Shown here piece by piece: positions 40,958 through 50,080 of a stretch of DNA of 52,584 bases (within the stretch, counting starts at the first letter, position 1; the number at the start of each line of letters is the position of its first letter). Both the position numbers and the translations under genes were made by a program. The stretch covers positions 1 to 52,584 of the forward strand of contig JAGSGJ010000010.1 of assembly GCA_023955225.1 (NCBI GenBank), in the 5' to 3' direction. The stretch is from Sulfurovum sp. (GTDB taxonomy: Bacteria > Campylobacterota > Campylobacteria > Campylobacterales > Sulfurovaceae). Under the pieces are notes generated by a model. The model made no database searches and had not been told where the DNA came from. It was given only the letters and a program-made list of their open reading frames with translations.

Positions 40958-41460
40958 AAAAGAGTTTTATCGTTTTCATGCTAACTTGGTTTGCCATACT
41001 TATGCTTATGCCCAAGCAGGAGTTTTATTTTAAGCTGGAAGAAGAGCTTGCCAAGCATGAGATAGAACTTAATGAAGAAAAGATGCATGAAGGACTTTTC
41101 TCTTTAAGATTGAAGCAGGTCACCGTCTATTTTAAAGGTATTCCTGTGGCAACTATTGAAGAAGTGAACCTTTGTACTTTGCTTTTTTACAGCAGTGTAG
41201 AATTACAGGCACTTCATATAGATGACTCCTTAAAAAAGATGGTACCGCAAGAAACACAAAAAGCTGTCATCACGTACTCCATTCTTTCGCCTTTAGAGCT
41301 CTCAGTGGATGCAAGCGGTTCTTTTGGCGGGATGACAGGAACTATGGACTTAAGTGAACGCACAGTACGTTTAGATTTTAATGAGAGTAAAAACATAGAG
41401 ATGTTAAAACCTCAGTTGAAAAAAGACGAAAAAGGATGGAACTATGAAACATCTTTTTAA
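40945..41460 (+). CDS. GspN-like T2SS protein
   Basis: A 171-residue protein with one N-terminal hydrophobic anchor (FIVFMLTWFAILMLM) and a beta-rich periplasmic domain containing a FGGMTGTMDLSERTVRLDF-like repeated strand pattern, as in GspN. GspN is present in only some T2SS and is not always essential. It overlaps gspM by 13 bases and the GspC-like gene by 17. The start ATG 40945 follows ggag by 5 bases. Confidence 0.6.
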   Translation: MQMVKKSFIVFMLTWFAILMLMPKQEFYFKLEEELAKHEIELNEEKMHEGLFSLRLKQVTVYFKGIPVATIEEVNLCTLLFYSSVELQALHIDDSLKKMVPQETQKAVITYSILSPLELSVDASGSFGGMTGTMDLSERTVRLDFNESKNIEMLKPQLKKDEKGWNYETSF

Positions 41461-42274
41461 ACCCGACATAGTGAAATGGCTTTGGTCACTATTGATTTTA
41501 TTGCTTGTGGTTAAAATAGTTTGGTTTGTTGTTGCAGTGCTGTGGTTACCGACCATGGGTGTGGAGCATACTGAAGAACAAGGGGGCAAAGCCCTTTACT
41601 ATAGAGTAAAACTAAGTCCAAGCGAAGCACCGGCACCAACAATAGAAAAGCCGGTAGAAACTGCAGGGAGCATTAACGATATCAAGCTTTTGGCTATTTA
41701 TAATGCTTCAGATGTCACAGTGGTAACCGTAGAGCATAAACGTAAAACGAAAGTACTTGCCAAAGGTGAAGCTATTAATGGATTTGTACTTGAAGGTGCA
41801 GGGAGTAATTATGCTACTTTTAGTAAAAACGCTAAAACATATAAGATCACTTTGATCATCAGCACAAAAGGTGATACAACCATTAAAAATGCTAAGCCTT
41901 CCCCTGTGTCTGTATCATCAGCGAGTAAGGTGGAAGGTGATGTTATAGACGCAGGCGATCATAAGATCATTGACAGATCATTACTGGATCATTATGCTAA
42001 AAATATGGATGATATTTATAAAAATATCGGTATCAAAGAAATAAAAAAAGGTAATGCTTTAGAAGGGTTTAGTATCTCCTTTATTCGTAAAGGGTCACCT
42101 TTTGCGAAGCTTGGAGTTAAAAGAGGTGATGTCATCAAGGCTATTAACGGTCAAAAGATAGATAGCTACAATGCTGCTTTTGGCGTATATAAAAATATTT
42201 CAAATATCGATAACCTGACATTGGTCATCGAAAGAGGTAAAGAAGAAATGGAGTTAGAATATGAAGTTAACTAA
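41444..42274 (+). CDS. T2SS protein GspC-like with PDZ domain
   Basis: An inner-membrane protein that connects the platform to the secretin. The 276 residues comprise a short cytoplasmic start, one transmembrane helix (LWSLLILLLVVKIVWFVVAVLWL, in two parts from about 13-35), an HR-like domain (about 65-140, with IKLLAIYNASDVTVVTV) and a C-terminal PDZ domain (about 205-276, SPFAKLGVKRGDVIKAINGQ). The PDZ form matches many GspC. It overlaps gspN and gspD. Confidence 0.82.
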   Translation: MKHLFKPDIVKWLWSLLILLLVVKIVWFVVAVLWLPTMGVEHTEEQGGKALYYRVKLSPSEAPAPTIEKPVETAGSINDIKLLAIYNASDVTVVTVEHKRKTKVLAKGEAINGFVLEGAGSNYATFSKNAKTYKITLIISTKGDTTIKNAKPSPVSVSSASKVEGDVIDAGDHKIIDRSLLDHYAKNMDDIYKNIGIKEIKKGNALEGFSISFIRKGSPFAKLGVKRGDVIKAINGQKIDSYNAAFGVYKNISNIDNLTLVIERGKEEMELEYEVN

Positions 42275-44255
42275 AATTATATTGAGTGTATTATTGGTAT
42301 TGTCTGTAGGGCTGCATGCGGAAGAAGAGTATGTAGAGGTAAATTTTCGTAACCTTGCTGTAAAAGACTTCATCGAGATGGTCTCTAAGATCACTCAGAA
42401 AAACATTTTGATAGAAGCTGAGCCTAAAGGTAAGATTAACTTCGTCTCTACAAAACCTATTAAAAAGAGTGCACTCTTTTCTTTGGCAAACTCTATTTTG
42501 GGAGGCAAAGGCTTAACAATTATAGACCAGGGTGAGTATTATAAGGTGGTAAAAGGTGCCAACGCCGCAGGAGAAGGACTTGAGGTAAGCAGCAGCATCG
42601 AAGGTGATACGATGAAAACAGTGATGTTCCCTTTGAAGAACTCAAATGCTGCGGTACTCCGTGCAAAGATCAAGCCACTGTTACATAAGAGTGCAAAAGT
42701 GATCTCTTTTAAGGAGAACAATGTCTTGGCAGTGACAGCAGATCCGAGGACTTTAGTGGCTGTCTCGAAAGTCATTAAAGCGGTTGAATCACAAGGTGAA
42801 AAAAAATCTGTTGTCATTAAGCTGAAAAACTCCATTGTAAAAGATGTATTCGCTAATGCCCAAAATATGGCAAAGAAGATCTTCCCTCAGACGATTGAAA
42901 GTGAAAAAGTCGATATCTTTCAAGATCAAGCAACAAACTCCATTATACTTGTCGGGAATAGTGAGAATAATAGCCGTATGATCAAGTACATTAAACAACT
43001 TGATATAAAGGGAGAGAGCACAACGCAGCAGATGTATGTCATAAGGCTCCAAAACTCTAATGTCGAAGAGATGGAAAAGATCATGAGTAAACTTATTTCT
43101 CAGATGAATAATGTGGCCGTAAAAGCACCGGTAAAAGGTGGTAAGCCACCAAGTAAAGCCATGGTGGTTTCTGACATTGAAAGAAATGCATTGATCTTGC
43201 TTGCTACTGCGGAACAGATGAAGAATATTAGAGATACTGTGAGAAGAATTGACATTCCTAAAGTGCAAGTGTACGTAAAAGCGAAGATCGTTGAAGTGAA
43301 TAGTAATATGGCTACACAGATAGGGATTAAATATGGTCTTAATGCTGGGGCCATTACAAATGCTGGACTGTATACTTTGGCTGGGAACATGGGTGCTTCA
43401 GCCTTACAAATGTCTCCGGCACTTTTAGGGTTTTTGAATGCAAATCAGACTACTATAGTTAAAGATGATGTTACGGGTCAGGTATATGAACAAACTGATC
43501 CAGCCTTTAAGTTTGGTGCAGTTGATCAAGTGTTTGCCTTGGGAGCAAAACTTGACCTCTTGGAAAATAATGGTGCAGCTCGTATCTTGAGTGAACCCTC
43601 TGTCCTCTGTACCAACAATAAAGAAGCAGAGATCTATGTAGGGCAGACTATGTCTATTTTGACCCAGGCACAGCAGTCTACCTCAGGTGTTTCAAATGTG
43701 GTTAATAATTATTCCAGAGAAGACATAGGCCTTACTTTAAAAGTAAAACCAAGACTCTCTAGTAACAATAAAGTCACTTTAGAGGTAGAAACAGTGCTCG
43801 AAGATGTAGATCCTTCTTCAGAGCAAATGGCAGACAGACCAACGACCACAAAAAGAACAGTGAAGACCAATGCGATCGTAAACAATGGTGAAATGATCAT
43901 TTTGGGTGGCTTGATCAAAAGAGTTGGCGGTAAAGGGGTATCTAAAGTACCATTGTTAGGAGATATACCGATTATAGGAGAATATCTGTTTTCACATACT
44001 TCAGACGTAGAACGAGAGCAGAATGTAGTGATCTATCTTACACCGTATATCGTAAGAAAAAGTGATGATCTGCAAAAATTAAAAAATATGCTGGCTGAAC
44101 TTGAAGAAGTACAGGGAAGGTATAATGATTTTTTCGAAAAGGCACTGGAAGAAAAAACAGGGGTCTCAGTTGAAGAAGCCTCTGTCCCGGCAAGCAGAAG
44201 AATACAAAGAGAACCTAAAAGTAACTTAAGCATCTTAGACGAAAAGGAATCGTAA
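42261..44255 (+). CDS. gspD: T2SS outer membrane secretin GspD
   Basis: The secretin channel in the outer membrane. The 664 residues show a signal peptide (about 1-20), N0 domain (EYVEVNFRNLAVKDFIEMVSKI start), N1-N3 domains (about 100-330, each with V-x-LKNS/N-A motifs) and the C-terminal secretin domain (about 350-610) with VPLLGDIPIIGEYLF, the family signature. A coiled tail follows. Start ATG 42261 overlaps gspC by 14 bases; the stop overlaps gspE (TAATG). Confidence 0.95.
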   Translation: MKLTKIILSVLLVLSVGLHAEEEYVEVNFRNLAVKDFIEMVSKITQKNILIEAEPKGKINFVSTKPIKKSALFSLANSILGGKGLTIIDQGEYYKVVKGANAAGEGLEVSSSIEGDTMKTVMFPLKNSNAAVLRAKIKPLLHKSAKVISFKENNVLAVTADPRTLVAVSKVIKAVESQGEKKSVVIKLKNSIVKDVFANAQNMAKKIFPQTIESEKVDIFQDQATNSIILVGNSENNSRMIKYIKQLDIKGESTTQQMYVIRLQNSNVEEMEKIMSKLISQMNNVAVKAPVKGGKPPSKAMVVSDIERNALILLATAEQMKNIRDTVRRIDIPKVQVYVKAKIVEVNSNMATQIGIKYGLNAGAITNAGLYTLAGNMGASALQMSPALLGFLNANQTTIVKDDVTGQVYEQTDPAFKFGAVDQVFALGAKLDLLENNGAARILSEPSVLCTNNKEAEIYVGQTMSILTQAQQSTSGVSNVVNNYSREDIGLTLKVKPRLSSNNKVTLEVETVLEDVDPSSEQMADRPTTTKRTVKTNAIVNNGEMIILGGLIKRVGGKGVSKVPLLGDIPIIGEYLFSHTSDVEREQNVVIYLTPYIVRKSDDLQKLKNMLAELEEVQGRYNDFFEKALEEKTGVSVEEASVPASRRIQREPKSNLSILDEKES

Positions 44256-45766
44256 TGCATTTCCCTCGTCTTCAGGATGTAAACCTTGAGCCTCTCTGGG
44301 AAGAGGAGATCAACCATAAACTGGCACTCAAGCACTCTCTACTCTTTTCTATGATCGATGATGTTAAAACATGTATTGTTGAAAAAGAGACACTGGGAGA
44401 TGCGCTGAACTATTTATCGAAACTCACGTTGGATTATCCTGTGACCATGATAGACGATGAGAGCTTTGAACGATTAAAAAATAAATTTTTGGAGATCCAG
44501 ACAGGGTCTGATTTTGATGATATGGGAACGACCTCAGAGGAACTCATAGAAGTAGAGTCTGATCTCTTGGAGTTTATTCGTAATTCACAAGATCTGCTTT
44601 CAAGTGAAGAGTCTGCACCCATCATTAAATTGGTGAACTCACTCTTTTTTCAAGCACTCCAAAAAGATGCAAGTGATATTCACATTGAGAGTGGAGAGAA
44701 AAAGGGTGAAGTACGCTTACGTATAGATGGTGCGCTCAAAAAGCATCTTGATCTTGATAAAAGTATTGTGACTTTGGTCATTAACCGTATTAAGGTCATC
44801 TCAAATCTTGATATTTCAGAGAAAAGAGTCCCCCAGGATGGACGTACGCAGTTAGCTATTTCTGGGAAAAGTATTGATGTAAGGGTTTCTATTCTACCTA
44901 CCTACCATGGAGAAAGAGTCGTTATGCGTATTCTTTCGCAAACAGAACATATTCCGACTCTGGAGTCATTGGGTTTTGCAGAGGATATCACGAAAGATCT
45001 TTATAGACTGCTCAATCATGCACATGGAATGATACTGGTAACAGGACCAACAGGATCAGGTAAATCAACCACACTTCATGCTTGTTTACAGCATATCTCA
45101 ACCCCGGATAAGAATATCATTACCGTAGAAGACCCAGTGGAGTACAATGCAGACAACATTTCTCAAATACAGGTAAACCCTAAAGTAGGACTTACCTTTG
45201 CAGCAGGGTTACGTTCTATCTTAAGACAAGATCCAGACATTATCATGGTAGGGGAGATCCGGGATAACGAAACAGCAGAGATTGCACTACGTTCAGCATT
45301 GACCGGACACTTGCTCCTTTCTACTCTCCATACCAATGATGCAACTTCTGCGTTAAGCCGTTTGATAGATATGGGCATAGAAAATTTTCTTATATCTTCT
45401 ACGCTCTTGGGGGTATTGGCCCAAAGACTGGCACGTAAACTTTGTGTTCACTGCAAGGAAGGGACAAAGCTTGCACCTGCAACAGCACAAGAGATCAATG
45501 TCCCTGAGGACAAATTGTATTTTAAAGCGCTAGGATGTAAAGAGTGTGACTTTACAGGGTATAAAGGCAGACAGGCTATAGGTGAACTTTTTATCATTGA
45601 TGACAAAGCCAAAGTGATGATGAAAGATGGATTTAATGACCATCAAATAAGAGAATCTATGAAGAAAGATGGTATGAAAACCATTGCAGATAAACTCAAA
45701 GCAATGCTTTTGACAGGAGAGACGAGTTATGAAGAAGCCATCCGTGTCGGACTGATGGACGGCTAA
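44255..45766 (+). CDS. gspE: T2SS ATPase GspE
   Basis: A cytoplasmic hexameric ATPase that powers pseudopilus assembly. The 503 residues show an N-terminal GspL-binding domain (1-110), an Asp box and DASDIHIE (138-145), Walker A GPTGSGKST (264-272), Walker B IIMVGEIRD, the His box and a tetracysteine zinc motif CVHC...CKEC (about 408-450). The start codon overlaps the gspD stop by one base. Confidence 0.97.
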   Translation: MHFPRLQDVNLEPLWEEEINHKLALKHSLLFSMIDDVKTCIVEKETLGDALNYLSKLTLDYPVTMIDDESFERLKNKFLEIQTGSDFDDMGTTSEELIEVESDLLEFIRNSQDLLSSEESAPIIKLVNSLFFQALQKDASDIHIESGEKKGEVRLRIDGALKKHLDLDKSIVTLVINRIKVISNLDISEKRVPQDGRTQLAISGKSIDVRVSILPTYHGERVVMRILSQTEHIPTLESLGFAEDITKDLYRLLNHAHGMILVTGPTGSGKSTTLHACLQHISTPDKNIITVEDPVEYNADNISQIQVNPKVGLTFAAGLRSILRQDPDIIMVGEIRDNETAEIALRSALTGHLLLSTLHTNDATSALSRLIDMGIENFLISSTLLGVLAQRLARKLCVHCKEGTKLAPATAQEINVPEDKLYFKALGCKECDFTGYKGRQAIGELFIIDDKAKVMMKDGFNDHQIRESMKKDGMKTIADKLKAMLLTGETSYEEAIRVGLMDG

Positions 45767-45771
45767 GGTCA

Positions 45772-46335
45772 ATGTCTAACCGTAAAGCATTCACCCTTTT
45801 AGAAGTACTGATCTCCATTGCCCTTTTGGGGATTGTCATTGTGGCACTCTTCTCTTCAGTGGATATGATGCAAAACTCCAATCAACAGCTTGCCAAATAC
45901 TTGGAAAAATCTAAAAAAATCACAAATGCCACCAAAGTATTGTATATGGATATGATGGGTTCTGATGGCAATATCACGATAAAAAAAGATGAATTCAGCA
46001 GAGTATGTATGGAAGAGACACGAAATTCGCTGTATGCTTTGCCTACAGCAAAAGTCTGTTGGGTGGTTCTTAAGAAAGACAAAGCACTTACACGAATAGA
46101 AGGAAATGCTTACCATTTACCCCTACGTTCAGAAGAGAGAGTTGAAGTAGACCCCATCATGACAAACATAGAGCTCTTTGATATTTACCATGAAAAAGAC
46201 AAGGTTTTAGTCCTTATCCAGCAACAAGGACAAGGGTCTATCAGTTTTATGGTTCAGGGGATTACCACACCTGGGAAAAAGAAAAAACCTACAACAAAAA
46301 CAGATACAAATACAATTATCAACCCTACAAAATAA
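45772..46335 (+). CDS. Minor pseudopilin, GspJ-like
   Basis: A 187-residue protein with prepilin signal NRKA-FTLLEVLISIALLGIVIVAL (cleavage after Ala6, Glu at +5). As in the GspI-like protein, Ala replaces the usual Gly before the site. The mature part has two Cys and a Lys/Thr-rich tail. It lies 5 bases after gspE and ends the plus arm. Size and place favour GspJ. Confidence 0.72.
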   Translation: MSNRKAFTLLEVLISIALLGIVIVALFSSVDMMQNSNQQLAKYLEKSKKITNATKVLYMDMMGSDGNITIKKDEFSRVCMEETRNSLYALPTAKVCWVVLKKDKALTRIEGNAYHLPLRSEERVEVDPIMTNIELFDIYHEKDKVLVLIQQQGQGSISFMVQGITTPGKKKKPTTKTDTNTIINPTK

Positions 46336-46369
46336 TAAAAGGAACGAAACAAACTTTCGCTAAAATAGA

Positions 46370-46375
46370 TATAAT
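46370..46375 (+). promoter_or_regulatory. -10 element of the HerA-like ATPase gene
   Basis: TATAAT 27 bases upstream of the preferred start 46402. The start site near 46382 would leave almost no leader for ATG 46387, which supports 46402. Confidence 0.5.
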
Positions 46376-46401
46376 ATATTTTTATCATGAAGGATCAGGG
46401 A

Positions 46402-48735
46402 ATGCAAGAGATGTATGAAAAGTTAGGACTGTTTTATCTGGGGAAAGATATAGACAAACAGAGTATGGAATCCACAGAAGCACTTACACTGCTTAAAAAC
46501 AAAAACTTCACCACACATGCAGCGATCATAGGAATGACAGGTTCTGGGAAAACAGGACTTGGCGTAGGCATCATAGAAGAAGCTGTCATAGACAATATTC
46601 CCTCCATCATCATAGACCCAAAAGGAGATATGGGAGATTTGTGTCTGACCGATCCAAGTTTCTCTTCTGCCTCTTTTGAACCATGGGTCGCAGATGAAGC
46701 AAGATCCAAAGATGCCAACGTCAATGACTATGCCAAGAAAATATCTACCGTCTGGAAAGAGGGGATAGAAAGTTGGGGGCAAAATGTAGAGCGGGTACAG
46801 AAATTTCATGATGTAAAAAAAACCATCTATACACCAGGGAGTTCAGCTGGCGTCTCCATAAACGTGATGAGTTCCCTCGACGTACCTCCTGCGCAAATAC
46901 TTGAAGACAGCGATACGTTTACTTCATACTTAAAAAGCACAACGACCTCTTTGCTTTCTTTAGTAGGGATCAATGCTGATCCCTTAGAGTCAAAAGAGTA
47001 CATTCTGCTTGCACAGATCATCACAAAATCATGGTTAGCAGATGAAGATCTAAGTGTAGAAGGTATCATAGGCAAGATACTCAACCCTTCTTTTAAAAAG
47101 ATAGGGGTATTGCCATTGGATGACTTTTATCCGAAAAACGATCGTTTTAAATTAGCTACCAAATTTAATGCGCTTCTGGCAAGTCCCAGTTTTTCACTTT
47201 GGCTGCAAGGAGAAAGTTTAGATATCCAAAAACTCTTATATGATGAAAAGGGTAAAGCCAAAGTAGCCATTTTCTCTATTTCTCATCTGAATGATAATGA
47301 ACGTATGTTTTTTGTCACCTTACTCCTCAATAAATACATAGCATGGATGCGTCGCCAAAGTGGTACCTCTGCGCTCAAAACACTACTTTATATGGATGAG
47401 ATCTTCGGTTTCTTTCCGCCTACGAAGAATCCGCCAAGTAAAGAGCCTATGTTACTTCTTCTCAAGCAGGCAAGAGCCTTTGGAGTAGGTGTGGTACTGA
47501 GTACGCAAAACCCTGTAGATTTGGACTATAAAGGGCTTTCTAACATAGGAACATGGTTTATTGGAAGATTGCAAACAACACAAGATATTGAGAGGGTTAT
47601 CGATGGGTTAGAAGGTAAAGTAGGTTCAAATTTTGATAAAAAAGAAATTATGAATCTTTTGTCAAATCTACAAAAGAGAACCTTCTTCCTCAAAAGTGCA
47701 CACCTGGATGACATTAGACTCTTTAGTACCCGCTGGGTGATGAGTTACCTCAAAGGACCGCTTAAAAGAGATGAGATCTCTACACTTATGCAGGAGCAAA
47801 AAGCAGCGCAAAATGCTGAAGTGCAAAGTGTAGAGAGCATGGTTAAAAATACCTCTGCATTAGAAAGTTATCAAACTATCGATGCGTCTATCCCTCAATA
47901 CTACGAACCAGATGCCTCAGAACAAAATATGTTTTTTCCGACATTGGGAGCCAAAGCAAAAATACATTTTTACCAACAACGAAGAGGCATTGATTGTGAC
48001 AGAACCTTTGAACTCTTTCTCCCGCTTGATGAAAAACAACAACGCATTACATGGGAGAATGCCATAGAAGAAGAACTGGGCTTTGATAGATTCCCTCATA
48101 CTGCTCCTTCCAATGCGAAGTTTCATACACTGCCTGACATTATTTTGGAAGATAGAAGATTGGCAAAAGCAGTGAGAGAATTAAAAGAGACACTCTACCG
48201 TGAACATGAATTGGAACTGCTGCGTTGCCGTTCCCCTAAGCTGGAGTCTAAAGTAGATGAATCACGAACAGATTTTATCGTACGACTGCAAGATGGACTT
48301 AATGATAAAAAAGAGATTGAAATAGAAAAACTTCAAATACGTTACGGTAGAAAAGAGAAAACACTTGTAGCGAGACTCTCTCGTGCCAAAGAACGTGTAG
48401 ACAAAGAATCATCGGATTCTACAGGCTCCATGATAGAAGCAGGTATCGCAGTATTGGGAGCCTTGTTTGGACGTCCAAGTCCGACAAAGATAGGCCGTGC
48501 AGTAAGCAAAGGCAGTAAGATACTCAAAGAGCGTGGAGAGATGAGCAGGGCAGAAGAGCGTATGGTAAGTATAGAGGAAGAGATAGAAGCACTCGAATAT
48601 GAACTGGAAGATAAAATAGACGTATTAAATGAAAAGTACAATACAGATAACTGTGAGATAGAAACATTTAGCATCAAGCCAAGAAAGACCGATATAGATG
48701 TGGAGATATGTGCAGTTGTTTGGAGAGTTACCTAA
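46402..48735 (+). CDS. HerA/FtsK-type P-loop ATPase (DUF853/COG0433-like)
   Basis: A large cytoplasmic ATPase of the HerA-FtsK superfamily, whose members pump or unwind DNA. From ATG 46402 it has 777 residues: Walker A GMTGSGKTG (about 44-52), IIIDPKGDMGDL, Walker B LLYMDEIFGFFPP, and the arginine-finger/sensor region VVLSTQNPVDLDYKGLSNIG. The C-terminal third is helical with a hydrophobic stretch (IEAGIAVLGALFGRP) and a coiled coil. ATG 46402 is chosen because aagga lies 7 bases upstream. No NurA partner is nearby. Function is unproven. Confidence 0.85.
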   Translation: MQEMYEKLGLFYLGKDIDKQSMESTEALTLLKNKNFTTHAAIIGMTGSGKTGLGVGIIEEAVIDNIPSIIIDPKGDMGDLCLTDPSFSSASFEPWVADEARSKDANVNDYAKKISTVWKEGIESWGQNVERVQKFHDVKKTIYTPGSSAGVSINVMSSLDVPPAQILEDSDTFTSYLKSTTTSLLSLVGINADPLESKEYILLAQIITKSWLADEDLSVEGIIGKILNPSFKKIGVLPLDDFYPKNDRFKLATKFNALLASPSFSLWLQGESLDIQKLLYDEKGKAKVAIFSISHLNDNERMFFVTLLLNKYIAWMRRQSGTSALKTLLYMDEIFGFFPPTKNPPSKEPMLLLLKQARAFGVGVVLSTQNPVDLDYKGLSNIGTWFIGRLQTTQDIERVIDGLEGKVGSNFDKKEIMNLLSNLQKRTFFLKSAHLDDIRLFSTRWVMSYLKGPLKRDEISTLMQEQKAAQNAEVQSVESMVKNTSALESYQTIDASIPQYYEPDASEQNMFFPTLGAKAKIHFYQQRRGIDCDRTFELFLPLDEKQQRITWENAIEEELGFDRFPHTAPSNAKFHTLPDIILEDRRLAKAVRELKETLYREHELELLRCRSPKLESKVDESRTDFIVRLQDGLNDKKEIEIEKLQIRYGRKEKTLVARLSRAKERVDKESSDSTGSMIEAGIAVLGALFGRPSPTKIGRAVSKGSKILKERGEMSRAEERMVSIEEEIEALEYELEDKIDVLNEKYNTDNCEIETFSIKPRKTDIDVEICAVVWRVT

Positions 48736-48751
48736 AGAGGTTAGTGTAAGA

Positions 48752-48782
48752 GCACCAAAGTAAGCTTTGCTTATTTTGGTAC
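48752..48782. terminator. Bidirectional terminator between HerA-like gene and pyrE
   Basis: GCACCAAAGTAAGC and GCTTATTTTGGTAC form a 14-pair stem (two G-U) with a TTT loop. It lies between convergent genes. Confidence 0.75.
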
Positions 48783-48791
48783 TTAATCGTT

Positions 48792-49409
48792 TTAGCCTTT
48801 GCTACCAGGCTTAATAGCAGTACTTCCCTCTTTACACATTGGACATTCTTCTGGTGTGAACATTTCAAAAGTAAAATCATCAAGTGCAAAAAGAGGCACA
48901 TCATTAGGCAGACTGCACTCTTCTTTAGCATCGCTATCACTACCTACACGTTTACAGAAACCTCTGTTTGCCAGTGATGCAAATGCAACGACAACACCAC
49001 CCAGTGCCTCTATGGCCTGAGCAGCTTTCAAGGCAGAACCCCCAGTAGTGATAATGTCTTCACAAATGATGATTTTTTCACCTTTTGCTACTTCAAACCC
49101 ACGACGTAACTCCATGCCTCCCTCTTTCTTCTCAACAAAGATAGAACGCACATCAAGTGAACGGGCAAGTTCATAGCCAGCAAGTACTCCACCTAAGGCC
49201 GGTGCACATACCGTATCTACTTCAATACCATTCTCTTTGATCATTTGAGCAAGAGCATCAGTGAGCAATGAAGCTTTTTTAGGATACTCAAGTACTTTGG
49301 CACTTTGAAGATATCTGTTTGAATGATTGCCGCTTGCTAGAAGAAAGTGACCTTCAAGCAGAGCATTTGCATCTTTATATGCTTGTTCTACATCATAGGA
49401 GTTTTGCAT
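48792..49409 (-). CDS. pyrE: Orotate phosphoribosyltransferase
   Basis: Joins orotate and PRPP to make OMP in pyrimidine synthesis. The 205 residues show the PRPP motif IIICEDIITTGGSALKAAQAIE (about 110-130) and the substrate loop VEKKEGGMELRRGF. The C-terminus carries two CxxC-like pairs (ECPMCKEGS), as in other Campylobacterota. It lies 2 bases downstream of frr on the same strand. Confidence 0.95.
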   Translation of the reverse strand: MQNSYDVEQAYKDANALLEGHFLLASGNHSNRYLQSAKVLEYPKKASLLTDALAQMIKENGIEVDTVCAPALGGVLAGYELARSLDVRSIFVEKKEGGMELRRGFEVAKGEKIIICEDIITTGGSALKAAQAIEALGGVVVAFASLANRGFCKRVGSDSDAKEECSLPNDVPLFALDDFTFEMFTPEECPMCKEGSTAIKPGSKG

Positions 49410-49411
49410 AC

Positions 49412-49969
49412 TTATACCTTGAGTATATCAGCTTCTTTTGTTTTAAAAGCTTCTTCTATTTTAGCGGTGTATTCATCTGTAATTTTTTGTATTTGATCTT
49501 GAGCTTTTTTAGATTCGTCTTCACTGAGCTCTTTATCTTTCTCAAGTTTTTTGATCTTGTCATTACCGTCTTTTCTTACATTTCTAATAGACACTTTTGC
49601 ATGTTCAACCAGACCTTTAGCCTGCTTAACTATCTCTACTCTCTGGTCACTTGTCATTGGCGGGAAAAAGAGTTTGATGAAATCTCCATCATTATTTGGG
49701 TTCACACCGATGTTCGCTTCCTGGATTGCTTTTTCAATAACGGGAAGAAGATTCTTTTCCCAAGGAGTAATACTGATCGTTGTAGCATCTGTAGCGATAA
49801 CACTACCGACTTGCGTCAATGCCGTCATTGTGCCATAGTAGTCCACTTTAATGTTATCTACTATACCCGTGGTTACTTTTCCTGTTCTAAGTGAGGAAAA
49901 ATCTCTTTTAAGGGCATCGATACCCTTTTGCATACTTTCTTTTGTTTGTTCAAAAACTTCATTTACCAT
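49412..49969 (-). CDS. frr: Ribosome recycling factor
   Basis: Splits post-termination ribosomes with EF-G. The 185 residues show the family pattern: MQKGIDALKRDFSSLRTGKV at residues 13-31, DYYGTMTALTQVGSV, ISITPWEKNLLPVIEKAI and the coiled-coil C-terminal helix. Length is standard. It forms an operon with pyrE; a minus-strand TATTAT near 50034-50039 is a likely -10. Confidence 0.97.
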   Translation of the reverse strand: MVNEVFEQTKESMQKGIDALKRDFSSLRTGKVTTGIVDNIKVDYYGTMTALTQVGSVIATDATTISITPWEKNLLPVIEKAIQEANIGVNPNNDGDFIKLFFPPMTSDQRVEIVKQAKGLVEHAKVSIRNVRKDGNDKIKKLEKDKELSEDESKKAQDQIQKITDEYTAKIEEAFKTKEADILKV

Positions 49970-50047
49970 AACTGTCTCCTTGGTATTATTTAGGGAAATT
50001 TTACCCTTTTTTACCTTGTTATGTATTTAGAGAGTATAATAGGAGAA

Positions 50048-50077
50048 TATATAAAGAAGGAAATTCTTCTTTATATA
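50048..50077 (-). terminator. Hairpin after secG
   Basis: TATATAAAGAAG 50048-50059 and CTTCTTTATATA 50066-50077 form a perfect 12-bp stem with a GAAATT loop, 3 bases beyond the secG stop. No long U-run follows. Confidence 0.6.
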
Positions 50078-50080
50078 GGG

